Shown here one piece after another: positions 22,774 through 31,875 of a stretch of DNA of 64,000 nt (its first letter is position 1; every line of letters begins with the position of its first letter). Origin of the DNA: Geopseudomonas aromaticivorans (GTDB taxonomy: Bacteria > Pseudomonadota > Gammaproteobacteria > Pseudomonadales > Pseudomonadaceae); assembly GCF_019097855.1 (NCBI RefSeq), contig NZ_JAHRGL010000019.1, positions 248,001 through 312,000 on the forward strand. Direction: 5' to 3'. Made by a program: the position numbers and the translations under genes. The notes under the pieces were generated by a model. That model was not told the origin of the DNA. It ran no database searches and saw only the letters and a list, made by a program, of their open reading frames with translations.

Positions 22774-23241
22774 ATGCACCCGTTTACCGCCACCCGCCCG
22801 CCGCAACTGGCCTGGCTGCTCGGCATGGCCGGGCTGATCCCGTTTGTCAGTGGCGCACTGGGGATCTGGATCACGCCAGTCGGCTGGCGCCCGCTGGTAC
22901 TGGCTGCGTTGCTCGACTACGCCGCGGTGATCCTGGCATTCATGGGGGCGATTCACTGGGGACTGGCGATGCGCGCCGAACAGGACGACCTGCGTGCCCA
23001 GCTGCAGTTGGGGCTGTCGGTGATTCCGCCGTTGCTGGGCTGGGCGGCGGTATCCTTCGGGTTGCCGGCGGCGCTGGCGATTCCGGTATTCGTGCTGGCT
23101 TTCGTCGGCTTGTACCTGGCGGACCTGCGTGCTGTTCGCCTGGGGCTGGCACCGGTCTGGTACCGCCCCCTGCGCATGCCGCTGACCGTGGTGGTGGTCG
23201 CCTGCCTGCTGATTGCCTGGGCCGGAGTGCTGGCGGGCTGA
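22774..23241 (+). CDS. DUF3429 integral membrane protein
   Basis: A 155-aa inner-membrane protein with about five hydrophobic segments, of the DUF3429 family (function unknown). Typical sequence: LLGMAGLIPFVSGALG near the start and FMGAIHWGLAM in the middle. The frame is open 67 codons upstream, but AAGGAGAG lies correctly before the ATG at 22774. It is convergent with the next gene, with a single base between their stop codons. A perfect inverted repeat lies in its promoter region. Confidence 0.85.
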   Translation: MHPFTATRPPQLAWLLGMAGLIPFVSGALGIWITPVGWRPLVLAALLDYAAVILAFMGAIHWGLAMRAEQDDLRAQLQLGLSVIPPLLGWAAVSFGLPAALAIPVFVLAFVGLYLADLRAVRLGLAPVWYRPLRMPLTVVVVACLLIAWAGVLAG

Positions 23242-23242
23242 C

Positions 23243-23854
23243 TCAGCAGCTCAGCTGGTCGGCCTGGCGGTAGAGCATCAGCAGCTTGCGGGTCACGGTC
23301 TGCTGCAGGTCGTTGCGCTCGAAGGCGGACAGATGCGGCAGCTGGGTCAGCTGCAGGCGGTGCAGATGGAGGTAGGGCATGCGCTGGTCGAACTCGCGCA
23401 GGTCGCCCTTCATCAGCACCGGCAGGAACACGTCGCCATTCTGTTTCAGCTTGCTGATGATCTGTGCCAGAGCGCTCTTGAACGGGCGTGCCTGCAGCAT
23501 CTCGCCCTGCGCGCCCAGACGGGCCAGCAGCAGTCCATTGTGCCCCTGGAACTGCCCCGGCAGTACGCACAGGCCGGTCTTGCGTACCGAATAGGGCGAA
23601 ATGTGGTTCAGGGTGTCGTGGAAGGCGTAGGGGTTGGGCAGCACGACCATCTTGCGGCCCAGCTCGGCGGGGAAGTGCAGGCCGTAGTTGGTATACAGCT
23701 GGCTCACCGACTCGGAGTAGACGCACAGACGGTTCTCGAACAGGCGAATGAAGCGCTGTGCCAGCTCGCGCTGCTCCAGGCGATCCAGGTCCCAGATCAG
23801 GTCCAGGTTCGGTTTCTTGTCCAGGTTCACTTCCTGGAAGTTCATCGTGCTCAT
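23243..23854 (-). CDS. Conserved hypothetical protein
   Basis: A soluble protein of about 203 aa that I do not recognise. It has no signal peptide or membrane helix. It is mixed alpha/beta by composition, with stretches such as LAQRFIRLFENRLCVYSESVSQ and VLPNPYAFHDTLNHISPYS; no enzyme motif stands out. The start is uncertain: I chose the ATG giving MSTMNFQEVNLDKKP because sequence upstream is low in complexity and Cys-rich, but starts at 23932 or 23986 are possible and no ribosome-binding site decides. It is convergent with the DUF3429 gene, and a related inverted repeat lies upstream. The 360-bp gap to uppP otherwise holds only promoters. Confidence 0.7.
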   Translation of the reverse strand: MSTMNFQEVNLDKKPNLDLIWDLDRLEQRELAQRFIRLFENRLCVYSESVSQLYTNYGLHFPAELGRKMVVLPNPYAFHDTLNHISPYSVRKTGLCVLPGQFQGHNGLLLARLGAQGEMLQARPFKSALAQIISKLKQNGDVFLPVLMKGDLREFDQRMPYLHLHRLQLTQLPHLSAFERNDLQQTVTRKLLMLYRQADQLSC

Positions 23855-23976
23855 CGCGACGGCGCCATGCATGCAGGTGGGGTCGTTGCCGCTGGCGGCG
23901 AACAGCCAGGGGGTAATCGTCAGCCCCTCCATGGGCAGGCGACAACAGGTGGTGGCAGAGTATGCGCAAAGACTGT

Positions 23977-23994
23977 GACAACCCACCAGTTGTC
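23977..23994. promoter_or_regulatory. Inverted repeat upstream of the hypothetical gene
   Basis: GACAAC and GTTGTC form a perfect inverted repeat around CCACCA. The core ACAACCCACCAGTTGT is 13/16 identical to the site at 22712-22727. A -10-like CATACT lies just downstream on the minus strand, so the site could overlap the promoter of the 23243-23854 gene. It also lies upstream of uppP. Confidence 0.5.
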
Positions 23995-24214
23995 TTGCGC
24001 AGATTTGCGATCAAAGTCGGCCATCTGCCACTACGGGCGTAAGCCGAATGATCCGGACTGACCCCGATCAACGCGCAATAGGTCAAGACCTGCTGCCGGC
24101 CGGCCAGCTCTGGTAGGATGCCGCCCGCTGGTTCGTCCGCCGCCCTGCGCGCCGGTCGACACTTATCAATCATGAGCAAGGACGCGCGCCAGGCGCGTGA
24201 CGGGGAGTTTTTGC

Positions 24215-25048
24215 ATGGAATTCTGGACCGCCATCCAGGCGCTGATCCTGGGTATCGTCGAGGGGCTGACCGAGTTCCTGCCGATCTCCAGCACGGGTCA
24301 CCAGATCATCGTCGCCGACCTGATCGGCTTCGGAGGCGACCGCGCCAAGGCGTTCAACATCATCATCCAGCTCGGCGCCATCCTCGCGGTGGTGTGGGAG
24401 TTTCGTCAGCGCATCATCGGGGTGGTTTGCGGCCTGCCGCGCGAGCGTCAGGCACAGCGCTTCACCGTCAACCTGCTGATCGCCTTCCTCCCGGCGGTGA
24501 TCCTCGGCCTGGCCTTTGCCGACCTGATCGAGCACTGGCTGTTCAATCCGATCACCGTGGCCAGCGCGCTGGTGATCGGTGGCGTGGTCATGCTCTGGGC
24601 CGAGAAGCGCCAACACGCCGTCGAAGTGCAGGCCGTGGACGACATGAGCTGGAAGCATGCGCTCAAGATCGGCTGCGCGCAGTGCCTGGCCATGATCCCT
24701 GGCACCTCGCGCTCGGCCTCGACCATCATCGGCGGCCTGATCTTCGGCCTGTCGCGCAAGGCGGCGACCGAGTTCTCCTTCTTCCTCGCCATGCCGACCA
24801 TGGTCGGCGCCGCGGTCTACTCCGGCTACAAGCACCGCGCATTGTTCGAGAACGGCGCCGATCTGCCGGTGTTCGTCCTGGGCTTCGTCACCTCGTTCGT
24901 CTTCGCCATGCTCGCCGTGCGTGCGCTGCTGAAATTCATCGCCAGCCACAGCTACGCGGTGTTCGCCTGGTACCGGATCGGCTTCGGCCTGCTGATCCTC
25001 GCCACCTGGCAGCTGGGTTTGATCGACTGGAGCACGGCGCAGGGCTGA
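24215..25048 (+). CDS. uppP: Undecaprenyl-diphosphatase
   Basis: Inner-membrane phosphatase (BacA/UppP) that converts undecaprenyl diphosphate to the monophosphate carrier lipid for peptidoglycan and other polymers; raised levels confer bacitracin resistance. The 277-aa protein has about eight helices and both conserved catalytic motifs: [14 protein letters not shown] near residue 17 and [13 protein letters not shown] in the second half. I chose the ATG at 24215 for its canonical [14 protein letters not shown] start and GGGGAG upstream. A -10-like TAGGAT lies at 24114-24119. It is 13 bp from the next gene, probably one transcript. Confidence 0.97.
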   Translation: MEFWTAIQALILGIVEGLTEFLPISSTGHQIIVADLIGFGGDRAKAFNIIIQLGAILAVVWEFRQRIIGVVCGLPRERQAQRFTVNLLIAFLPAVILGLAFADLIEHWLFNPITVASALVIGGVVMLWAEKRQHAVEVQAVDDMSWKHALKIGCAQCLAMIPGTSRSASTIIGGLIFGLSRKAATEFSFFLAMPTMVGAAVYSGYKHRALFENGADLPVFVLGFVTSFVFAMLAVRALLKFIASHSYAVFAWYRIGFGLLILATWQLGLIDWSTAQG

Positions 25049-25061
25049 GGGCGAAACGGCT

Positions 25062-25760
25062 ATGGAACGGCGCGGTGTGTTGAAAAGCTGGAATGACCAG
25101 AAGGGCTTCGGTTTCATCCAGCCGGAACAGGGCGGTGAGCCGCTGTTCGTGCATATCTCGGCGATGCGCGGTGAGCGCCGTCCCGTCCCGGGCGAGACGG
25201 TGCTGTTCATTGCCGAGCGCGATCAGCAGGGGCGGGCACGGGCCAGTCACATGCGCTTCGATGAGCTGAGTCTCGACCGCCCAGCGATCCGTCGCAAGCC
25301 TCGGCAGGCCGAGCAGCCCGCTGCAGCACAGACGACCCGCAAGCGGGCTTCTTCTGCCGGCGTGCAGAATGCATTGCTCAAGCTGCTGGTGTTTGCCGCG
25401 CTGTGCGCATTGCCGCTAGGCGGCGCGTTGCAGATGCTGCAGGGAGGCTTCGTCTGGCTGCTGTGCGGTTACGCGCTGTTCAGCCTGGTCAGCTTCCTGC
25501 AGTACTGGGCGGACAAGAACAATGCGGAGAAGGGGCGCTGGCGCACGCCGGAAAACACCCTGCATGCGGTCGAGTTGCTCGGTGGCTGGCCGGGAGCGCT
25601 GCTGGCGCAGCAGGTGTTCCGGCACAAGACCCGCAAGGTTTCGTATCAGGCGGTGTTCTGGGGGATTGTCGGGCTGCACCAGGCGGTCTGGATCGACTGG
25701 CTGCTGCTGGGTGGGAAGTTCAGCCGGCAAGTGGTGCCGCAGTTGGCTGCGCTGTTCTAG
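25062..25760 (+). CDS. Cold-shock domain / DUF1294 membrane fusion protein
   Basis: A 232-aa protein with an N-terminal cold-shock (OB-fold) domain, about 1-65, with RNP1-like KGFGFIQPE and RNP2-like LFVHISA. A basic, disordered linker (about 70-100) follows, then a DUF1294 membrane domain (about 105-232) with several hydrophobic segments and the typical DKNNAEKGRWRTPE. This fusion is a recognised arrangement; a link between RNA binding and the membrane is suggested, but no function is established to my knowledge. It follows uppP closely. Confidence 0.88.
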   Translation: MERRGVLKSWNDQKGFGFIQPEQGGEPLFVHISAMRGERRPVPGETVLFIAERDQQGRARASHMRFDELSLDRPAIRRKPRQAEQPAAAQTTRKRASSAGVQNALLKLLVFAALCALPLGGALQMLQGGFVWLLCGYALFSLVSFLQYWADKNNAEKGRWRTPENTLHAVELLGGWPGALLAQQVFRHKTRKVSYQAVFWGIVGLHQAVWIDWLLLGGKFSRQVVPQLAALF

Positions 25761-25811
25761 GAGCCGGCGGGGCCGGCTCCCGGAGCAGGCAGCCGGCCCA
25801 TCGGGCCGGCT
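25760..25811. terminator. Two tandem hairpins between convergent genes
   Basis: The first hairpin is GGAGCCGGC/GCCGGCTCC with a GGG loop (25760-25780). The second is AGCCGGCCC/GGGCCGGCT with an ATC loop (25791-25811). Both are perfect 9-bp stems without T tracts. They probably insulate the DUF1294 fusion gene and the ABC-F gene. Confidence 0.6.
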
Positions 25812-25818
25812 GGATACC

Positions 25819-27408
25819 TCAGGCCGCGACGCCCTGGCTGCGCAGGTAGTCGTCGTAGGTGCCGCTGAAGTCGGTCACGCCGTCTTCCGACAGCTCGATG
25901 ATGCGGGTGGCCAGGGAGCTGACGAACTCGCGGTCGTGGCTGACGAAGATCAGCGTGCCCGGGTAGTTCTCCAGCGCCAGGTTGAGCGCCTCGATCGACT
26001 CCATGTCGAGGTGGTTGGTCGGTTCGTCCATCACCAGCACGTTGGGCTTGTTGAGGATCAGCTTGCCGAACAGCATGCGGCCCTGTTCGCCACCGGAGAT
26101 GACCTTGACCGACTTGAGGATCTCGTCGTTGCTGAACAGCATGCGGCCGAGGGTGCCGCGCACCAGCTGCTCGCCGCCCTGGGTCCATTGGCCCATCCAG
26201 TCGAACAGGGTCATGTCAGCCTCGAAGTCGGAGGCGTGATCCTGGGCGTAGTAGCCGACCTCGGCGCTTTCGGTCCACTTCACCGAGCCGCTGTCCGGGG
26301 TCAGGTCGCCGACCAGGGTGCGCAGCAGGGTGGTCTTGCCGATGCCGTTGGGGCCGATGATGGCTACGCGCTCGCCGGCTTCGACGCTGAAGCTGAAGTT
26401 CTTGAACAGCGGCTTGCAATCGAAACCCTTGGACATGTGCTCGACGGTCACCGCCTGGCGGTGCAGCTTCTTGGTCTGCTCGAAGCGGATGAACGGGCTG
26501 ACGCGGCTGGACGGCTTGACCTCGGCCAGCTGGATCTTGTCGATCTGCTTGGCGCGCGAGGTGGCCTGCTTGGCCTTGGAGGCGTTGGCCGAGAAGCGGC
26601 TGACGAAGGTCTGCAGCTCGGCGATCTGTGCCTTCTTCTTGGCGTTGTCGGCCAGCAGCTGCTCGCGCGACTGGGTCGCGGCGGTCATGTACTCGTCGTA
26701 GTTGCCCGGGAACAGGCGCAGCTCGCCGTAGTCCAGGTCGGCCATGTGGGTGCACACGCTGTTGAGGAAGTGGCGGTCGTGGGAAATGATGATCATGGTG
26801 CTGTTACGCGCCGTGAGGATGTTTTCCAGCCAGCGGATGGTGTTGATGTCCAGGTGGTTGGTCGGCTCGTCGAGCAGCAACACGTCCGGATTGGAGAACA
26901 GCGCCTGGGCCAGCAGCACGCGCAGCTTCCAGCCCGGCGCCACTTCGCTCATCGGGCCGAAGTGCTGGGCCAGCGGAATGCCCAGGCCGAGCAGCAGCTC
27001 GCCGGCGCGGGATTCGGCCGTGTAGCCGTCCATCTCGGCGAACTCGGTTTCCAGTTCGGCCACGGCCATGCCGTCTTCCTCGCTCATTTCCGGCAGCGAG
27101 TAGATGCGATCACGCTCGGCCTTGACCCGCCACAGCTCCTCGTGGCCCATGATCACGGTGTCGATCACGTTGAATTCTTCGTAGGCGAACTGGTCCTGGC
27201 GCAGCTTGCCCAGGCGGGTATTGGCATCGAGCATCACCTGGCCGCTGGAGGGTTCCAGATCGCCGCCGAGGATCTTCATGAACGTCGACTTGCCGCAACC
27301 GTTAGCGCCGATCAGGCCGTAGCGGTTGCCGTTGCCGAACTTGACGGAAACGTTCTCGAACAGCGGCTTGGCGCCGAACTGCATGGTGATGTTAGCGGTG
27401 GAAATCAC
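25819..27408 (-). CDS. ABC-F family ATPase (YbiT-like)
   Basis: Cytoplasmic ABC-F protein of 529 aa with two ATPase domains and no membrane part; such proteins act on ribosomes during translation. Walker A motifs are GANGCGKST (domain 1) and GPNGIGKTT (domain 2); Walker B regions [11 protein letters not shown] and [11 protein letters not shown]; the linker (about 245-305) is rich in Lys, Ala and Gln. The length and the early [16 protein letters not shown] match the YbiT subgroup. The likely start is the GTG at 27408. Convergent with the DUF1294 fusion gene, divergent from the pilT-like gene across 181 bp. Confidence 0.93.
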   Translation of the reverse strand: MISTANITMQFGAKPLFENVSVKFGNGNRYGLIGANGCGKSTFMKILGGDLEPSSGQVMLDANTRLGKLRQDQFAYEEFNVIDTVIMGHEELWRVKAERDRIYSLPEMSEEDGMAVAELETEFAEMDGYTAESRAGELLLGLGIPLAQHFGPMSEVAPGWKLRVLLAQALFSNPDVLLLDEPTNHLDINTIRWLENILTARNSTMIIISHDRHFLNSVCTHMADLDYGELRLFPGNYDEYMTAATQSREQLLADNAKKKAQIAELQTFVSRFSANASKAKQATSRAKQIDKIQLAEVKPSSRVSPFIRFEQTKKLHRQAVTVEHMSKGFDCKPLFKNFSFSVEAGERVAIIGPNGIGKTTLLRTLVGDLTPDSGSVKWTESAEVGYYAQDHASDFEADMTLFDWMGQWTQGGEQLVRGTLGRMLFSNDEILKSVKVISGGEQGRMLFGKLILNKPNVLVMDEPTNHLDMESIEALNLALENYPGTLIFVSHDREFVSSLATRIIELSEDGVTDFSGTYDDYLRSQGVAA

Positions 27409-27589
27409 GAATCTGACCTGCAAGGAGAGGGCGCGGGAGCGCAAAAAACGTACATTGTAGCGTTTTGCGTCAGTCGCGGCAGCCTAAAGGATCGACGGCT
27501 TCTCAATCCGGATAACCGTGATGGGCGTCACGCATTGCTTGATGCAGAATGATGGCCTTTTAGAACAACCTGTTACGGCGTTTATCTCG

Positions 27590-28738
27590 ATGAACATCAC
27601 GGAAATGCTGCGCATCCTGGCCAGCCAGGATGGGTCGGACTTGTATCTCTCGACCGGCGCGCCGCCCTGCGCCAAGTTCAATGGTGCGCTGCGCGCGCTG
27701 AGCAAGGAGCCGCTGGGGCCGGGCGACGTGGCGAAGATCGCCGCCGAGGTGATGGATGCCGAGCAGAAGGTCGACTTCGAGCGCGAGCTGGAGATGAACC
27801 TGGCGATCTCGCTGCCCAACATCGGTCGTTTCCGGATCAACATCTTCAAGCAGCGCAACGAGGTGTCCATCGTCGCGCGCAACATCAAGCTGGATATCCC
27901 GCGCTTCGAGGATCTCAAGCTGCCGCCGGTGTTGCTCGACGTGATCCTGGAAAAGCGCGGCCTGGTGCTGTTCGTCGGCGGTACCGGCTCGGGCAAGTCG
28001 ACCTCGCTGGCGGCGCTGATCGACCACCGCAACCGCAACCACAGCGGGCACATCATCACCATCGAGGATCCGGTCGAGTACGTGCACAAGCACAAGAAGT
28101 CGATCATCAACCAGCGCGAGGTGGGCGTGGATACCCGCAGCTTCCAGGCGGCGCTGAAGAACACCCTGCGCCAGGCGCCGGATGTGATCCTGATCGGCGA
28201 GATCCGCGACCGCGAGACCATGGAGCACGCCCTGGCCTTCTCCGAGACCGGCCACCTGGCGATCTCCACCTTGCATGCCAACAACGCCAACCAGGCGCTG
28301 GACCGCATCATCAACTTCTTTCCCGAGGAGCGGCGCCCGCAGCTGCTCAACGACCTCGGCAACAACCTCAAGGCCTTCGTCTCCCAGCGCCTGGTCAAGA
28401 CTGTCGACGGCAAGCGACGCGCTGCGGTGGAGATCCTGATGGGCACCGCGACCATCCGCGACCTGATCAAGCGGGGCGATTTCAACCTGATCAAGGAAGT
28501 CATGGAGAAGTCGCGGCCGCTGGGCATGCAGACCTTCGACCAGGCGTTGATCGATCTGGTCAACGAGGGTGCGATCAGCGAAGAGGAAGCGGTGAAGAAC
28601 GCCGACTCGGCGAACAACGTGCGCCTCAAGCTCAAGCTGCACCGCGACGGCGAGGGCGGTGGTCAGGCCAAGCCTGACGATACCTCGACCTGGAGCCTGG
28701 CGCCGACCATGGAAGAGGAAGAAGAGCCGACGGCTTGA
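27590..28738 (+). CDS. PilT/PilU-family type IV pilus retraction ATPase
   Basis: Hexameric secretion-type ATPase of 382 aa, the length of PilU. It has an N-terminal PAS-like domain (about 1-110), Walker A GGTGSGKST, an Asp box IITIEDPVEY, Walker B ILIGEIRD and a His box HLAISTLHANN. The C-terminus ends in an acidic EEEEEPTA tail, unlike PilT. No pilus gene is nearby, so it looks like an additional, unlinked PilT/PilU paralogue rather than the canonical pilTU pair. The ATG at 27590 gives a normal N-terminus but has a weak ribosome-binding site; the frame is open 24 codons further upstream. Confidence 0.9.
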   Translation: MNITEMLRILASQDGSDLYLSTGAPPCAKFNGALRALSKEPLGPGDVAKIAAEVMDAEQKVDFERELEMNLAISLPNIGRFRINIFKQRNEVSIVARNIKLDIPRFEDLKLPPVLLDVILEKRGLVLFVGGTGSGKSTSLAALIDHRNRNHSGHIITIEDPVEYVHKHKKSIINQREVGVDTRSFQAALKNTLRQAPDVILIGEIRDRETMEHALAFSETGHLAISTLHANNANQALDRIINFFPEERRPQLLNDLGNNLKAFVSQRLVKTVDGKRRAAVEILMGTATIRDLIKRGDFNLIKEVMEKSRPLGMQTFDQALIDLVNEGAISEEEAVKNADSANNVRLKLKLHRDGEGGGQAKPDDTSTWSLAPTMEEEEEPTA

Positions 28739-28786
28739 TTCTCCCCGGCGCCGCCGCCTGAACGGCAGCGGCGCCTGCGGGTGCAA

Positions 28787-28821
28787 AAATGCCGGAGTCC
28801 ACCCAGGTGGCTCCGGCATTT
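28787..28821. terminator. Bidirectional terminator between the pilT-like gene and ppiC
   Basis: An 11-bp stem (AAATGCCGGAG with CTCCGGCATTT) is extended by an inner CCACC/GGTGG pairing. A five-T run follows on the minus strand, so it is a good terminator for ppiC; the plus strand has TTTGCGTTT. Confidence 0.85.
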
Positions 28822-28826
28822 GCGTT

Positions 28827-29105
28827 TCAGCTACGCAGGTAGACCAGCACCAGATGCCAGCCGAACTGGGTCTTCAGCGGGCCGTGGACCTGATGCAGCG
28901 GCTTGCGGAACACCACGTTCTCGAACGGCTTGACCATCTGCCCCGGGCGGATCTCGCCCAGATCGCCGCCGCGCTTGCGCGAGGGGCAGAACGAGTGGCG
29001 CCGGGCCAGGGTCGCGAAGTCCTCGCCCTTCTCCAGGCGCAACTTGAGCTGCTCGGCTTCGGCGGCGGTCTTGACCAGGATGTGGCGGGCCATGGCGATG
29101 GGCAT
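28827..29105 (-). CDS. ppiC: Parvulin-type peptidyl-prolyl isomerase
   Basis: Small cytoplasmic parvulin (92 aa) that isomerises X-Pro bonds. The whole protein is one parvulin domain: ARHILVKTAAEAEQLK, LARRHSFCPSRKRGGDLGE, GQMVKPFENVVF and TQFGWHLVLVYLRS are closely PpiC-like. The first ATG has GAGGA upstream; an internal ATG four codons later is a possible alternative. It has no signal peptide. Monocistronic, with its own terminator. Confidence 0.94.
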   Translation of the reverse strand: MPIAMARHILVKTAAEAEQLKLRLEKGEDFATLARRHSFCPSRKRGGDLGEIRPGQMVKPFENVVFRKPLHQVHGPLKTQFGWHLVLVYLRS

Positions 29106-29198
29106 CGGCGGGGTCCTCGGGGGAGTGGCAGCGGGCGCGCAGTGTAACCGAAGACCGGCAGTTTGCCTTGTGCCACCGGGCGCTGGATCCGTGCTGCG

Positions 29199-30179
29199 CT
29201 AGTCCCTGCGCGGGCGGGTCTTGTACAGGGAAAACAGCACGCCGCCGGTCAGCAGGGCAAGGGTGACGGCCAGCGAGAGCGGTGCCGGGATCTTGCCGAA
29301 CAGGCCGGCCAGGAAGATCTTCGCGCCGATGAACACCAGCACCAGCGCCAGGGCGTACTTCAGATAGGCGAAGCGGTGGATCATCGCCGCCAGGGCGAAG
29401 TACAGGGCGCGCAGGCCGAGCACGGCAAAGATGTTCGAGGTGTAGACGATGAAGGGATCCTGGGTGATGGCGAAGATCGCCGGGATGCTGTCCACGGCGA
29501 ACAGCAGGTCAGCCAGTTCGATCAGCACCAGGACGAGCAGCAGCGGGGTGGCGTGGCGCCGCGGACGACCGGCCGCATCCGGCAGCCGGACGAAGAAGTG
29601 GTGCTCGTGCAGTTGCTCGGTCACCCGCAGGCGCCGGCGCAGCAGGAGCACCAGCGGGTTTCTGGCCAGCAGGTCGGGGCTGTCGTCGAGGGGACTGAGC
29701 AGCATTTTCACCCCGGTTGCCAGCAGAAACACGCCGAAGGCGTGGAGCACCCACTCGAAATGGTGGAGCAGCGCCGCGCCCAGGCCGATCATCAGCGCCC
29801 GCAGCACGATCACGCCGAGAATGCCCCAGAACAGCACATCGTGCTGGTAGCGGCGGGGAATGCCGAAGAAGGCGAAAATCATTGCCATGATGAACACATT
29901 GTCCATCGACAGTGATTTTTCGATCAGGAAGCCGGTGTAGTACTCCAGCGCGCTGGTGGCGCCCATCTGGTACCACACCCAGGCGCCGAAGCAGAGGCCG
30001 ACACTGATATAGCCGGCGGACAGCCACAGGCTGGCGCCGATGCCGATTTCCCGATGGCCGCGGTGCAGGACGCCGAGGTCGAAGGTCAGCAGGGCGAAGA
30101 CGAGCGCAAAGAAAGTCAGCCACAGCCAGGTGGCGGTGCCGAGAACGTCGGCGAAGAGAACAGCCTGCAGTGTGTGCAT
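29199..30179 (-). CDS. TerC/Alx family membrane protein
   Basis: Inner-membrane protein of 326 aa with about nine helices, of the TerC/Alx family, linked in other bacteria to manganese export and metallation of secreted proteins. Conserved acidic signatures are visible: FDLGVLHRGHREIG, EKSLSMDNVFIMAMIF and ELADLLFAVDSIPAIFAI. GGAGGG precedes the ATG. I looked for a yybP-ykoY manganese riboswitch upstream and found no clear match. The 212-bp gap beyond it (30180-30391) shows no gene. Confidence 0.92.
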   Translation of the reverse strand: MHTLQAVLFADVLGTATWLWLTFFALVFALLTFDLGVLHRGHREIGIGASLWLSAGYISVGLCFGAWVWYQMGATSALEYYTGFLIEKSLSMDNVFIMAMIFAFFGIPRRYQHDVLFWGILGVIVLRALMIGLGAALLHHFEWVLHAFGVFLLATGVKMLLSPLDDSPDLLARNPLVLLLRRRLRVTEQLHEHHFFVRLPDAAGRPRRHATPLLLVLVLIELADLLFAVDSIPAIFAITQDPFIVYTSNIFAVLGLRALYFALAAMIHRFAYLKYALALVLVFIGAKIFLAGLFGKIPAPLSLAVTLALLTGGVLFSLYKTRPRRD

Positions 30180-30391
30180 GACACCCTCCGGACTCCGACA
30201 TGGCGGCTGTCAACCGTCAGAGGGGCCCGGGGTCATTTAGGAATCTAGGCGGTGCGTGGCAATGCGGCAAGCAGGCGTTGGTTACAGGATTTGCCGGCCA
30301 GGCGCGGGTGGCGGCGTGACCAGATCGAGCTGCGTCGCTCTCGGGGCCTGCGGTGCGGCATGCGCCGCCCGCGGCCGGCTCCTGCGCCGGA

Positions 30392-31759
30392 TCAGTAGAC
30401 CCAGACTTCCACGCGGCGGTTCTTCCTGCGGCCTTCTTCGCTATCGTTGGCGGCCACCGGCAGGGCGTCGCCGAGGCCGCTGACTTCACGCACCAGCACG
30501 CCGCTCTTCACCAGTTCGCGCTGCACGGCCACGGCCCGCAGCTTGGACAGCAGCAAGGCGCGCTCGGGGTTGTCGTTCTTCGGATCGCCGAAACCGACCA
30601 GCACCACCTGGCTCATCATCTTGTTGTTGTCCTTCAGGTAACGCAGTACCCGACGGACGTCGCGCAGGGCCTTGTTGTCGAGTTCGGCGCTGCCTTCGTC
30701 GAAGCGGAAGTTGACGGCCAGACGCTGGGCATCGGTCGCCAGCGTGCGGTAGCCGGTCGGCATTTCGCCGTTGAGCTGCACCTTCATCGCCTTCACGGTC
30801 TGCGAGATGAAGCCGTTCTTGGCGACGATTTCCTGGCCGCGCGGGCTGTGCGCGAAGCTTACCAGTTGCTTGGCCCAGGGATTGGTTTCGTTCGGTGTCA
30901 CGTAGAAGAACAGGCGACGCGACAGCGGATAATCCTCGGTGGCCACCAGTTCGGCGCTCGGCGGCATCGGTTGCGAGTCGCCGGCACTGATCGCCAGCGC
31001 CTTGGCCTGGCGGATGTAGGGCAGGCCGATGAAGCCGATGCCCTGCGGGTCGCCGCTGACCGAGTCGGACAGCTGGGTGCTCGACTCGAAGCGCTTGGCG
31101 CCAGCGGCCAGGCTCTTGCCCTGGCTGGCCAGCACCAGCTCCTTGAAGGTATCCCAGGTGCCGGAGTTGTCGTCGCGGGCGTACAGGTTGATGGCGCCGC
31201 CACGGCCGCCCAGTTCCTCCCAGGTCTTCACCTCGCCGGCAAAGACCTGGGCCAGCTGCGGCACCGACAATGCCTTGAGCGGGTTGGACGGGTGCAGGAT
31301 CACCGCCAGGCCGTCGATGGCGATGACCTGCTCGCCCTCCGGACTCTGCAGATCACCGAACTTGATGAGGCTGGCGGCTTCGCTGTCCTTGATCGGGCGC
31401 GAGGAGGCGGCCAGATCGGCGCTGCCGTTGCCGAGGGCGACAAAGCCGGTGCCCGAGCCGTGAGCGGCCACCTGGATGTTGACCATGCGGCCCTTGTCGT
31501 CACGCGCGGTGACCCGCTGCTCGTTCTCGCTGCCGGGCACGATGCGCACATCGGTAAAGCCTTCCTTCTCCAGCAGGCCGCCGACCAGCGCCGGGCCCAG
31601 CTTGGCGCCGATGGTGTTGGAGCCCTGGATGCTCAGTGCCGGCTGGCCATCGGTTGGCAGGGGCAGGGCGGCAAAGCTGGCGGTGGGGATGGCGACGGCC
31701 AGCAACCCACCGAGCAACAGGTGGGCACGGAGGGAACGCTGAGAGGGAAGGCGCAGCAT
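30392..31759 (-). CDS. Phosphate-binding (PstS-like) / OmpA-domain fusion protein
   Basis: Exported 455-aa protein. It has a signal peptide (about 1-30, ending ASFA), a PstS-like phosphate-binding domain (about 38-320) with LSIQGSNTIG, AHGSGTGFVALGNG and YARDDNSGTWDTFKELV, and a C-terminal OmpA peptidoglycan-binding domain (about 345-455) with FRFDEGSAELDN and SEEGRRKNRRVEVWVY. It probably holds phosphate, or signals its presence, while anchored to the cell wall. A strong Pho box lies 58 bp upstream, so induction under phosphate starvation is likely. No pst transporter genes are adjacent. Confidence 0.93.
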   Translation of the reverse strand: MLRLPSQRSLRAHLLLGGLLAVAIPTASFAALPLPTDGQPALSIQGSNTIGAKLGPALVGGLLEKEGFTDVRIVPGSENEQRVTARDDKGRMVNIQVAAHGSGTGFVALGNGSADLAASSRPIKDSEAASLIKFGDLQSPEGEQVIAIDGLAVILHPSNPLKALSVPQLAQVFAGEVKTWEELGGRGGAINLYARDDNSGTWDTFKELVLASQGKSLAAGAKRFESSTQLSDSVSGDPQGIGFIGLPYIRQAKALAISAGDSQPMPPSAELVATEDYPLSRRLFFYVTPNETNPWAKQLVSFAHSPRGQEIVAKNGFISQTVKAMKVQLNGEMPTGYRTLATDAQRLAVNFRFDEGSAELDNKALRDVRRVLRYLKDNNKMMSQVVLVGFGDPKNDNPERALLLSKLRAVAVQRELVKSGVLVREVSGLGDALPVAANDSEEGRRKNRRVEVWVY

Positions 31760-31817
31760 GGCGGCAGGGAACCTTGTTGGTCAGGTTTGATGATGCCGCG
31801 CAGAATAAGTCAGTAAA

Positions 31818-31835
31818 ATGACAGCCTGGTGACAG
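31818..31835 (-). promoter_or_regulatory. Pho box upstream of the PstS/OmpA-like gene
   Basis: On the minus strand CTGTCACCAGGCTGTCAT fits the PhoB box CTGTCAT-N4-CTGTCAT with one mismatch. A third, weaker repeat CTGACTT continues the 11-bp phase, and a -10 (TATTCT, 31807-31802) lies 10 bp beyond the box, the expected geometry. Confidence 0.9.
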
Positions 31836-31875
31836 CCGGCGTGTCAGGGCCGTGGCAGAGCGTCGCAAGGGCGGA

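Noticed and set aside
30180-30391. yybP-ykoY manganese riboswitch upstream of the TerC-family gene
   Set aside because: No match to the conserved core sequence or layout in the leader; only the normal ribosome-binding site is evident.
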